A DNA stretch of 64,000 nt from assembly GCA_013397865.1 (NCBI GenBank), contig VZTI01001283.1:187128-251127 (forward strand), written 5' to 3'. Made by a program: the position numbers and the translations under genes. The notes below the pieces were generated by a model. That model was not told where the DNA came from. It saw only the letters and a list, made by a program, of their open reading frames with translations, and did not search any database. This DNA comes from Struthidea cinerea (Eukaryota > Chordata > Aves > Passeriformes > Corcoracidae). The stretch's first letter is position 1, and each line of letters begins with the position of its first letter. This document shows positions 33,987-45,783 of the stretch, piece by piece.

Positions 33987-36900
33987 TGCTTATCCTATTG
34001 ATTGTGTCTCTGACCTTTTGTCAGTGCAGAATATCATCTCTGACACTTGGGACACTTTCCTGTGTAGCTGTCATCAGCCTTATTAACTTGCCTGCTTTTT
34101 AAAATCTGAAAATATATCCTTTTCCCTTGACTAAATGTGTGTATGGGAAGGAAAACATGTGGATTAGATTCCTAGATAGAATCTTGAGCTCAGCTGGCGC
34201 CACTCCCCTCCGTCATGCCCAAGGTGTGTTTTGGCTGTGCATTTTCCCACCTCTAGCCCGTTTCAGTGCAAGGTAAATTGTTCGGAAGGCACCAGCAAGG
34301 ACTCCTGGTTGACCACAGTCTTTCTTTCTCTCTAGGTGGTCTGAGGAGCGCTGACAGAACCCTGACATGCCCTTACTTACAAGAGCCCATTTTATAGCTA
34401 CAGGAGTCCTCATTTTAATACAGATTTTTCCAAAAGGCTGTGAAAGGCGTATGGGAGGATAAAACTATATTGTCATGCTGACTACAGATGAAATACAGAA
34501 GTACAAGGCTACCCAGTTTTGTATTACTGGGAAAAGTGTTCAGGACTCAGGTGTATAAGACAAATTGTTTTGGGGGAGTTTTGTGGCTTTTCCTTTATTT
34601 GCCAGTGAAAGCCATTACAGTTTCAGCTCATGTTATCAGGTGGTGGTTAAGGCCTACATTCCACAAAGGAACAGCAAGTATATGGGAAGATGTTTAAAGA
34701 AGCAGCTCAGGCTGCCAGTGCCCGGTGTTATCGGCTGCGATGGGTAACTGCTGGTGTTCGTGCTCGCAGCTTTTGCTGACCAGCTGTGGCCAAGGGCAGA
34801 GCTAACACACAGCTACCCCATGCCAGAGCACAACACGAGCAGGTGAGCTCTAGCTGTCATGTTGTAATTTCAGACCCTTGTTTACCACAGGACCCTATGT
34901 GTGTGTGCCTGAGAGCACCTGTAAGAGATCTGAATTTGGTCATTTTCAAAGAAAACCAAATGCATTTAATGTCATATGCACAGAAATTAAGTGAAGTTCT
35001 TATTTTTTAATGGAAGCTGGTTTAGACATTTAAATTTAATTTAAATTTACATCCCATTTAAATTGCTGCTTCTGCTTTAAATTTTATTTGGTTAAACCTA
35101 TTTAGGTAGCCATATGTAATAAAAATATTATTAAACTCCTTTATTGTGCAATGTCAGGACCTGAAGTCAAAGCAGTATTGGCCTCCACAGCTGTGGATGG
35201 ATATTCTGCCTCCAAAACAAAAACAGTAATAATTCCTCATGTGGCTCAAAGAGTATTTGTGTCAGTGAGATTTGTTTTCACAGCTTTTGCATAAGAGACC
35301 TTTTGAACAAAAGTGTTTGAATAACAGATTTTCAATCTGGAGGAGAAATAATAACAGGTTGTGCAAAGCAGTATGATGTTTTAAAAACTGTATTAGCCAC
35401 ACAGAAGCTGAAAGAAAAAGTATTTTCTGCACTTATATATATATTTTTAAAAAATAATTTCTGAGTGGAATTAAAATCCAATTAGCTGCAAAATAAAAAA
35501 TAAAACAGAAAAAATACTATGATCTTTTGCCCATGAGCCAGAAAACTCACTGAACTCTCTTATTGTGAAGAGACTAAAACAAGAAGTGCAAGGAAAGGCT
35601 GTCATTACAGGTCAACAAGATAATAAGTGTCTGTTCCTGTATTTTCCATTAGAAATGGTGGTTTTATCGCCTCTCCCTTCTCAGCACCCTCTTCTACCCT
35701 TAAAATATAAACCACATTTTGTGCAAGACTGTACATATTTAAAATTATCATGTTAAATAAAAATAATGTAAAATCATTGTTCTCATATTTATATTTAAAG
35801 TTCTCTGCTTCTCGATTATTTCTGAAATAGAACTTCTGCCTTCAACAACTTTTTTTCTTTTTCAACAATAACAGCTAGTAGAAAAAAGGGTGTTACTGCT
35901 TTTCACACACTTTGTCATATTTCTAATATTTAAAATTTTTTGGAAATTAGTTTTGTCTTCCTTTGGTGCTCTGTATAATAGAACTAACACTTTCCTGGTT
36001 GAATATTCAAAACTAATCTGAACCCTTTCATTTCCATCTTGGAGAAATACATTTGTTTACTAGCATACCCAACTTTGTGATACCGGAATTTTGAGAAAGA
36101 AGCTTGGATTTGTGAGGGACCCAATAGGATTTTTAGAATAAGGAGGGCAGGATAAGCAAGGATACACACTGTCTAAGCTCTACAGTAAATTTTTACCCTC
36201 ATACGATGGCAGTGTAGTTATATCCAGTTGACTTTCATTTCTCAAAAGCCATTTTTTATCTGGGTTATGGTATTTGTATTTTCAGCTGTCTGGAGCCCTT
36301 CTAGCATCACCTGAGCTTGACACCTCATGCAAATCGTGATGCCATCTCTGGAGGATGTGATGTCTGACATACGAGCAATGTCTCATATAAAATCTCCTGG
36401 GAGGAAAGGACTTCCCTTACAGTCCTGCCAGCAAGTGCACCTGAATTTGCACGGCACAGATACACCCCATGGACCCCACTGCTTGGAGGTTGTTCACACA
36501 TCACACTCACCTGTGTGAATCAAGCTGCATGAGTTCCTGTCCCTTTGGATGAAGGTGCAGCTGGGGAAGGTGCAGGATATCTAGCTGCAGTTGTTGTGGA
36601 AGAACATACACCTGCATTTTTCTTCCTTGTCTAACTTTCATTCCCATTTTCAAAAATACAGCTAGTTACACTTTAAGGGAATAAACAAAATTAAAAGGTT
36701 GGATAGAAGGGATTGTTTTTATGTGGTATAGTAGGAGAGGAAGTAGCAGTGTGCCAAACACCTCACAGAACAGATGTATTTCTATTATCTCTACCAGGTA
36801 ATTTGAGGTGGAAGACCGCAAAGGGGATACCTCAGGGCTCTATTAAAGCTCTTGGATAAATGTTATGAAATCTCTTATGTCCTCAAAGTGGAGGTTCTTA

Positions 36901-38472
36901 AACCACCATGTATTTTTTTGTTAGACTTTTGACTTGTCCATGTGTGTGGCGTGGATTTCTTTGGCACAATGGAAGCAGAAATACTAATGATTTAAGGGAC
37001 TAACCTGTTCTGCAGTAAGTCTGTGCTTAGAGCTGGTGGAAGAGAAGTGGAATTACCAGGCAACCGATATAAAGAGCATCCTGATGCAGTTTGCATGGAT
37101 AAGCCCAGTTTCCAGGAGTCTTTGTGCAGCACGTAGTACTGCAGCACGTAGTACTTCTGCTGCGGGCAGAAGGAAATTGCACGTACGAGTTAATCACAGT
37201 TTACGTTACTGGGAAGACGAATGAACTCTTATTTTGTGAAATGTTTTTTCTTCAAGTCTTCAACTTCACTAGAATCAGTAAGGTTGGTTATATGAATTTA
37301 ATTAACATGAAAATCTAAATATATCACCTGGGTTAGGAAATAATTATTAAGAGCAATTCTATATCATCACTTATGCATGAGTGCCCCTAAAGGAGGAGCA
37401 GAGGGGCTCTGAATCACAAGTGGCTATAATTGCTCTATCTACTTTGATATGAACTTTCTACAAGCACTCAGTTTCTGGAATTTTAAGTTGTCTTGTCTTA
37501 AAAATGAACCTACCTAGGAGCATAATAGTAAAATTTAGCAAAAATTCCTAGTGCTGGTAACTGTCTTATTCCGGAAGAACACATTAGGACTCAGACTAAC
37601 ATTTTCTTTGAGATACTCTGCAGTTCTGTCCCTCAAATATCTCTCAGCAAATCAATCATTTTCTTTAAAGAAAATAAGTCTCAAACAGCAAGTCTCTCTC
37701 TAGAGAGCCTGTTAGATAAGTGAAAAAGTCTTCCCGAAGTGTGGCAATCCTGGTTTTATTAAGCGTGTATGATTTCAAAGTTTTCCTCTTTGCGTTTACA
37801 TGACTCTGAGGTAGACAGCTTGCTGCGGATTATAAAATGAAATTTGCAGACTATGATAAGCATACATTGCAGACCTGCTGATGAAAGCTTTCTGCAAACA
37901 CCACTAAACACTCCAGCATGTACTGCTCAGCAGAAGAGAGTGGCAAGCTTCCATCCCTGCTTCCCAGTTACTGGGATAGAACAGCAAGGCTGTACAAAAG
38001 TAGGTGATAGCACTGTATGAATCTCCTATCCATGCCAAGTGGATTTGCTTGTTAGAGAGGAGATTTGTGCTCTCACCATGGTTATTAAAAGGAAGGCCAT
38101 AACCCCTTGCAGTTACAGAAGCACTAGCATTTTTTGAAGGAAAGAGCAGAATGCTGTTTCCAGTGTATGCTCCAAATTTCAGAGTAAAGAGTTTTTGCCT
38201 GCATGGCTGAAGTTTTGTGCTTTGACTTGCGTGGTTTATCCATTGTATGACACCAGTAAGTTGCATGGGTAGATGGGTTGTTCTTGAAGTCTTTCTCTGA
38301 TCCATGAAGAGAGCTTGGGACTGTTTGGAGTCTGATTCATTGGCTCCTTTGTTTATGGACTTCACTGGAAGCTGTGCTCACAGGACAGGCGTGGAACTGA
38401 GGATGCAAATAATTTATGGATCTGTTGGGCCAAGAAGCAGTGTGTAAATGTAGGGCCATCACAGCTGTTCTC
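33987..38472. other. non-coding stretch
   Basis: No gene or transposable element recognised. It contains a TTTAAATTTAATTTAAATTT palindrome-rich patch near 35030 and an exact 15-bp duplication at 37126-37155. A minus-strand frame of 153 codons (37904-38365) has no recognisable domain and is taken as chance. Confidence 0.5.
37126..37155 (+). repeat. exact 15-bp tandem duplication
   Basis: GCAGCACGTAGTACT occurs twice in immediate succession. Confidence 0.95.
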
Positions 38473-39137
38473 TGTTGGGATGTCCCCCAGGGCACCCACC
38501 TGCAGGGCATCCTCCTGGTCCTTATGCAGACCACCTCCTGTCACTCCTCTACGTGCCCTTCAATGGGCTGACGACTCAGAGTCGGAGGGTGGCTCCACGG
38601 GCAGCTCCCAAGTTTAACAATCCCTCCCCTGGCCATCTGTACCTTCCCCTATTTCTAGAATGTTCCCAGTTTCTGTGTCCCACATTGGATGTTGCGTGTT
38701 GTCTCCTCCCCAGTTCAAACCCCACTGGTTACTTGTACCCCAGTTCCTCCCTTTCACCCCCATCTCGTTGGTCCCCACTGTATTCTCCTCCCCTTTTTCC
38801 ACTCCTTAAAATCTCCTGCGCGACCGATGCTTGGGGGGATTCCTTCTGATCCGGACACCCAATAAACCTGGTCCTGGTCACCGAAGGATTTCTCCCTCCT
38901 CGTTCTTCCTTTACTCCCGTGGGCCTCGAGGGAAAGGACACTGCCCCTCACGCTGACCACCTTGGGGAAAGCCAGCGCTAGCCTTCTAGCCTGCTTCCCT
39001 AGCAGTGCCTACCCCGCGCGGCGCAAAGCACCCCAGCGCTCCCGGATCCTGGTGCCCGCAGGCAAGGTGCCCGGCCGGCCCTTGCGGGGTGGACGGAGCC
39101 CCTGAGGCGGACAGCCTCGGCCGCGGCACCGATTCTT
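38473..39137 (+). mobile_element. probable solo LTR of an endogenous retrovirus with CpG-rich 3' part
   Basis: A GC- and pyrimidine-rich segment in AT-rich surroundings, starting near TGTTGGGATG (38473). Signals are in LTR order: a TTAAAA TATA-like element near 38806, AATAAA at 38861-38866, then CTCCTCGTTCTTCCTTTAC and a CpG-dense end (about 18 CpGs in the last 130 bp by my count). It shares motifs in the same order with 32814-33232, for example GGTTACTTGTACCCCAG and CAGCGCTCCCGG. The boundaries are approximate and no clear target-site duplication was found. No retroviral coding region adjoins it. A plus-strand frame of 124 codons inside it is not a gene. A host CpG-rich promoter is the alternative for the 39000-39137 part. 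Confidence 0.6.
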
Positions 39138-41574
39138 TATATGTAAAGCTTGATTAAACCACTAATGCACACGAAAAACAGAACCACAGAACTAAAATCA
39201 TGCCTCTCAAGTTAAGTATCTTAATTCAATTAACACTTATTTTGATGGACCTGAAGGGCCAAAAAGTTTTCAGAAGTTTCCTTAGGTGAATTATTCCCCA
39301 AATTCAATACCTCCTCTGCAGACTACTAAAAAAAATTACAAATTTTTCTCAGTAGATCGTTCCCAAATAACCTATTTTTATGCTTGATATTTATCATCTA
39401 AGTTGTGCCACTTGTTATTATTAATTAGAGTCATAAAGTTTATTTTCATTCCTTGGCTTGTTCAAAGACAAACCTAACATGTAAACATCTTAGAGCTTGC
39501 TTCCTTTAATACTCTATAAACTTCCCTTCACAGTTGTTAATTGGGAAGTTACTGATTTTGCTAACACATGTTTATCTGTAAAGTTAACAAAAAATCAACT
39601 TAAGCCATATAGGCACAGGCAAACTCAACAAGAGTTCATTTGTCCAGTTTACAGACACAGGCAAACACTAGCCTTCCTACTCCACTGCTTATGATGCCTT
39701 TATCTGCAACATCACTGCGGTTCAGCATACTGAAATCACTTTTAAAACTTTCCTTTCAGCAATTCTTGAACATGAAATCAGATGAAAGGCCTTTCAGAGT
39801 AAACAAAAAAGGAATGAAAAAAATGTGACTAATCAGAAGGATTGAAATGGCCTTTTATTAAAAAGCAGTACAGAGCAGGTATTTTAGTTGTCAATTGTAA
39901 ATGGACATGCTGACTGTCAAATTATATACATTGTGTATGTAGGGACAAAAGGGATGCAGAAAAACTTCAGAAGAACTGAGAAAAGCTGTTGCTATAAACT
40001 TTTCTAGATTAAGTTATGTTGTGAGAGATATGATGTTGCACCCCAGCGTAATCTTAATTCAAGGCCCTCTTTAACACCTCAGAATTTCCCTTGGTAAACC
40101 CACCTTCACCTAGAGGGATCCCTTAAAAAAACAGGTCATAATCTCATTTTGATGACTCAGACATAGAAGATCCTGCCTCTAAAAATTACTTAGACCTTGG
40201 AAATACTATCAATTTATATAAGCGGTCAGTGCAGCCGTACTAAAAATGTTAATATGATCCTTGGGTGTCTAAAGAGGTGAGCAGTGAGGTACTTTTCATG
40301 CTGGGACTAGAATACTGAGTATAATCCTACAATCATCTCTATTAAAGGACTTAGAAAATCTACAGGGAAGGCAGGGAAATAAAAAAAGCCATGCATTTCT
40401 GGGTTCCAGAGGAAATGCCCCTGACAGTGGAGAGTTCTCAATCTGCTAAAGGCAGTGAACTGTCATTCCTTCTTTGGGGTGTATAAATATTTTCACTAAA
40501 GAAGATATGAGGATCTAAAATGCTACAGACTGTGGCCTACAAAGGCACACTGTGGTAACTCATGGCTGGAGTCTGCAACTTGAAAAACTCAGAATAGAAC
40601 TTGAGCAGAATGAGAAATCCATTTCTGACTGTGACAATGTTCATCTGGTAAAGCAAATGAGAGAGGGGAACACTAAAGACATGCTGGTATACAATACATT
40701 TTCTGAGGAGAGCTGATGGACAACTGTACAACTTTAAGCACAATAATTAAAATAAGTAAAAAGAAAATTACTGTAAAGAAATTTAGGATGTGTGCTTCCT
40801 AAATGATACTTACTTTGAAATATAGATTCTCAAACCCTAAGCTGCTTATAGAAATATTGTCCTTTGCTGCAAACTGATTTATTGTTCATTATAATTTGGT
40901 CATTCTTGTTTCTTTATCAACATAAATATTACTATGAGCAATACAGATCCCATAAAGTGTTTTTGCATTGTGAGGTATCAATCTGAACTTTACAAAACTC
41001 AAAAGAAAAAAAATGTTATCAGTAAAATAGATTTTTCTGTTTCCTTCATAGGGAAGTCAGTTTGTTTTTAACAAAAGCTCATTTAAAAATGGTGAAAGAA
41101 CGTTAAGTAGCTGAAAAACTGCTGCAGGTCAGAGTTTTAGCTAGAGCTATATGGCAGTTAACAATAAATCAGTTATTACTTTCCCCTCTGGTAGTTTTAC
41201 ACAAAGCAATAACTTGAACCAAATTAAAAGTCATTCAGGTGTCCATGAGTAGAAAAGATGCAGCCACTCTCATTCATCATTTTTGCCCTACAGACACCTC
41301 AAGCATTTCCAGTAAGGACTACATAAAGTGAAGGATCTACCCTGGAAGTTCCTGGGGCTAAGGTGGCTGTACAGGGAAAGTGCTCATAACACTCCCATAG
41401 ATATAGGTAGAGAGAGCATCTCCACATGCTACTGACCATCCTCTCCATTGCCACAGAGTTCACTCAGAGCAGGTTTTATTCCAAGCATTCTCTGAAATCT
41501 GAGTGCTGAAGACCAAGTGTGGATCACCATGAACTTCGTTTTCTAACTGTGTTGCAGGCAGGATGCAAAATGTT

Positions 41575-41610
41575 CCACCAAGCTGTTTCCATCCACCAAG
41601 CTGTTTCCAT
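41575..41610 (+). repeat. exact 18-bp tandem duplication
   Basis: CCACCAAGCTGTTTCCAT is present twice in succession without mismatch. Confidence 0.95.
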
Positions 41611-41732
41611 CCTTTTTTGCCCTGGTGCTGAGAGGTTTGACCAGATCTGTGACAGTAATCCTAGAAGCTGGAGATATTGATAAGAGTGTTCTATAGCGTT
41701 TTGTGCACTCACTAGATTCCAAACAAGAGAAC

Positions 41733-41824
41733 TGTTTTTTCATTTTTTGGGGGGTTTGTTTTGTTTTGGGTTTTTTTTGTGGTTCATTTTGTTTGTTTGC
41801 TGTGGTTTTTTCCTTTTCTTTTTT
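41733..41824 (+). repeat. T/G-rich simple repeat
   Basis: A strongly strand-biased stretch of T with G runs (six Gs at 41749-41754) and TTTG units, almost free of A. On the minus strand it is a CAAA-rich run. Confidence 0.85.
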
Positions 41825-43248
41825 AAAGGGGAAGAAACAACCCCAAACAACCCAGAAACATAGATTACTATATAGATTAAACAGTGGTTAAATGTCTTGC
41901 AAATCTTACAAAGTAGAATAGCAACTGAGTCTTCTTCCAGCAAGATGACAAGGAAATAAAACCTTGCCAATGCTTTTCTTAGTTTGCAGCAAAGAACTTG
42001 GTTCCCTAATATCAACAACTTACGGAATGGAAGGAAGCCAGTTAATCACTGCCAATGTGTCTATTTATTATGCACCATGTAAAAAGCATCTGTGAATTTT
42101 CTCATCACTGCCTTTGAAATTACCTGCTTTAAAGTAAGCTGCGCAATTACTTCTTAAGGTGATAAAGTGCTCAAGAACTCATATTATTCCTGGAAAATGT
42201 ATCTTAAGAGTCTTCAGTCTTCCAGAAGGTTTTCTCCTATCTCACACAATTACTTTATTAGAAGATCAATTAGCGTTTATCAACTGTGTCTCATCATGAT
42301 CTTTTCAAGGCTCTTCTATTTAATATCCAACGGCTGCCACTACATAACCTTAATGAAAGCACATGGGTCACGGCGGTAGTAGATGCCAAAGGTAGTACAA
42401 TGCAAGTATCATTATATGGCATTATTATGTAAATAAGCACTTTACTGTACAGTGCCTTTCAAATGCACTTCAAAAGAAGTTGGAGGAAAAGCTGATGGAC
42501 TTGAGAAGAAGGTACAGTAGTATGAGGCAGGAGTTTGAAATGTGGTGCTCTCAACACACGCATGTGTCAGTGTCTCGCAAATGCACTGTCGGGTTGTCTA
42601 GGTGATGTTCTAGAGAAAAAGAACAGGGAGGTAAGAGTGCCTTATGTCAAGTAAGTGTGATTATTTTGGAGAGATTACTCTCTGATTCTACGATGATGTT
42701 CGGAGAAAACTTATTGAAGAATTTCATGGTGAAAGCTCTTCACAAAGTAATTCTGTGCAAACTGCAAGGGACAGAATGCCTCTAAGCAATATTTTGCAGG
42801 GCATTTTGTCCCTGAAGTGAATAATGTCATATTTAAAACTATACCCAGAAGAATCTAATTAATTGAAGATAGTGTTTTGACAGCATATGTTAGAATATTC
42901 AGCACTTATTTTTGCCCAGACCCACCGAAGAGCTGAAGTGAAAATCCAATTATATTTTAGTAACACACAGCTACTTCCTTTAGTCAGTACCTGAGAGCTG
43001 AACTAATTTTGTACTGGCTGTATGCTTTTGACGTTTTGCCATGTTTAACAGGAAAGTGTTGAAACTTTAAAGCTGAGAAGGGTCAAGGTGAACCACAGCA
43101 TGTGTTTATGTAGTTATAAATTCCAAGAAACCATTTCCAGAAGGAGAACAGAACAGAATATGTGTTTTACTGGTTATCAATATCCATATCCTGGTGGTAG
43201 ATAACCCAGGATAACTATTACTGGCTCAGCAACTACCTATTGGGGAAT

Positions 43249-43733
43249 AATAGAATGGTTTGGGTTGGAAGGCACCTTAAATATCCTCTAGTTCCAACTC
43301 CCCTGCCCATGGGCAGGGACACCTTTGACTAGACTAGGTTACTCGAACCCCCATCCAGCCTGTCCTGAAACACTTCCAGAGATGGAGAATCCACAACTTC
43401 TCTGGGCAACCTGTTCCAGTGCCTCACCACCCTCATTATAGAAAAAGTCCTTCCTTGGATCTAATTTAAATCTACCCCCTTTCAGTTTAAAATAATTACC
43501 CCTTGTCTTGTCACCACATGCCCTGGTAAAAGGGCTCTCTCCAACTTTCTTCTAAGCTCCTTCTATGAGTGAGTTACAGAAAGGTGGCCCCAGAGCCTTC
43601 TCTTCCCCGGGCTGAAAACCACAACTCTCTCAGCTTTTCTTCATTAGGGGAGGTATTTCAGCCCTGATCATTGTTGTAGCACTTATCTGGACGCGCTCTA
43701 ACAGGTTCATGTCTTTCTTGTGCTGGATATCAG
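43249..43733 (-). mobile_element. CR1 LINE 3' end, 5'-truncated
   Basis: On the plus strand it begins AATAGAATGGTTTGGGTTGG, the antisense of the classic avian CR1 3' terminus, passes through CAACCTGTTCCAGTGCCTCA near 43400, and ends around the antisense of the GACCTGTTAGAGCGCGTCCAG-type block and CTTTCTTGTGCTGG (43733). It keeps about 485 bp and no protein-coding part. Its 3' sequence resembles the plus-strand copy at 6395-7697 more than the copies at 1 and 14309. Confidence 0.95.
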
Positions 43734-45255
43734 TCAATATTAATAATATGGGCAATTAAAATTATTACTGTTTTATAGAACTATACTTTCATCGTTATAA
43801 TTCCAAACATTTTTTAAAAAAAATTGATTTTAATTACAGCAATAAGCAGGTAAATCCTGGAATGCCAAATATTCTCTATATTCATCCTCCCTCCCTCTGT
43901 GCACGGATTTTAAGCAATAAATAATAGAGTACAAAATATTCTGTAGTTTTTTTTTCCCTGCAATGTTCTGTGGTCCTTAAGCTAATGTTCTGAAAAACAC
44001 AACACCAAAGTTTAGGCATGCAAAAGCTGTGCTGACACTCTGAGTAAGTAACAGCGGCAAATGAAATGGTGTTTATGTCTCGGAGGGATTAATTTTCTAA
44101 TGTTTAAGTATAATCCATCAATATTCTGTCTATGAATAAAAATGACTTGTATTTACATTAAAATATCACTAAAATTATTTTTACAGTGTCATTTATCTTG
44201 CCAGAATGGGTATTTCCTATATGCCACCATTTTAGTGCTGAGGTTTGCCCATTGTGATAATTCAGTATGCTTGTTGGTTAAGATCTGAAGTTGTATTTAA
44301 GAAAGACTTGGCCTTTGCTCCAGAAAAAGGGTTTGTTTGAGAAAGAAGGAGAATTTTTATTAATGCTATCTGATAATTTTCCCTAATTTAATTAATCTAC
44401 ATGGCATATGTCTTCAGTGCTTTCTTAAAATAGAAACCTTTTTTTTTTAAGACAGTTTTTTTTTTTGCATTGTCTTTGAAGGATAGGAGGTTGACAGTAT
44501 TTGTGACAAATTAACAAGACTAGATCCTATTATTTTTTTTTCTTCGAGCTAAAAGCAAATTCAACAAAACATCTTCTGCTTTTGCTTCCATCTTTCAATG
44601 GAATCCCCATTTCCACTTTAAGTCTTCCAGCTGGAGAATGGTGCAAAGCATAATAATAAAATTGAAGAATCATGATAGTCATGAAAACTCTGAAGTCTCT
44701 GAGCTGCTCATTTATCATGAGAACTGTTACATCCTAACACAATTCCTCACACAGTTCAGAGTTCACCTTTCAGGCAAGAAAACAAAACCAGGTGTGGAGG
44801 AGAGCTGAATTCAGTGTCTCAATCTGTAATACCCTTCTCTGAGACAGGTTCAGTGCAAATGAAAAGGGCTGACAGGAGTCAGCAAGAGCTCTGCCAAATG
44901 TAAATGTGGCATTACAATAGCCAAGGAAACTCCTGAATGGTGATTAAATATCAATCTAATTTTGGGACAAGGCAGTAGAAAGCATTTGAATTCATCCCAA
45001 GTATAATGGGTGCACACCTGTGTATTTTTTTTTCTGTGGGCAGACTGGAACATCTTAATCATTTTATTTTGCTCAAAATGGTCTGTATACAAAAGTCATG
45101 CAGACAAATGGCATGGCTGTCTGATCTGGAAATTGCGCCCAGACTGCACACATCCAACCCGTGGACACTGTCTGAGCAGAGTAGCCAGTCTATTAAAAGG
45201 ATTTCCAAATGGTATTTTCTGGTGTTCTCCCTTCTTGCTCTTGGTGATTTCCCAC
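43734..45255. other. non-coding stretch
   Basis: Very AT-rich with several T and A runs. Nothing recognised. Confidence 0.6.
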
Positions 45256-45783
45256 TGTAGCAAAGAAGTAAGTAACAAAGGAATTGCAGCGGCATTTATT
45301 GCATCTACGCTGTCGAAGGTTGCAGAGGCAAATGCCCCGAGCACGTGACAGGTTGAGCTGAAGTACCGGGGTGCGGCTAACACCAGGAGCCAACCGGGGA
45401 ATCAGAACTGGAATACATTACCATAACTGAACAAGGCATCCTGGGAGAAGCCTTGCTGGTCACCCTAACCCAAGCAGGTTCTTTCGATACTAGGGACTTG
45501 TCTTATTGAGAACTCTCTGTCCCTTGTAATGTGTGTTCACCGGCCACCACAGTGCGGCACACCGCCTGTGCCACACTGTGCTGTGTTGAGGCGGATAAAA
45601 GTGCCCCAAGAGCTCAGCAGGATACACTGTAGACACCCAGAAGACTTTACTAGTCCACACGGGGTCCCTGAATGTCTCTTCCTGCTTCCCAGCACTTCTC
45701 AGGATGCCTCCTCACCCTGCTGTGTGCCCCAGCCAGAAACTGTTTGAGTGGGGCAGGCACTCAATGTACCATCGTATGCAGCA
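45256..45783 (-). mobile_element. possible minus-strand LTR
   Basis: A 528-bp GC-richer segment that can be framed TGTAGCAAAG ... ATGCAGCA on the plus strand (TG...CA ends in both orientations). On the minus strand it has a CACGTG E-box near 45342, an AATAAA signal near 45296, and a short U5-like tail of about 40 nt ending CTTTGCTACA. No target-site duplication is clear and the family was not recognised. A GGATAAAAG motif near 45592 on the plus strand would be the alternative if this were a plus-strand promoter. The region also carries several overlapping frames of 66-112 codons without recognisable content. Confidence 0.35.

Larger units (their letters stand above)
39138..43248. other. non-coding stretch
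   Basis: AT-rich, with no gene recognised. It holds an 18-bp duplication (41575-41610) and a T/G-rich simple repeat (41733-41824). Confidence 0.55.

Noticed and set aside
37904..38365. 153-codon minus-strand frame, the longest outside repeats except one
   Set aside because: No recognisable motif, and composition as expected of non-coding DNA. A length of this order is expected occasionally in 64 kb.
32814..39137. A provirus bounded by the two related LTR-like segments
   Set aside because: No gag, pol or env similarity and no primer-binding or polypurine signals in the 5 kb between them, and the two ends differ substantially.
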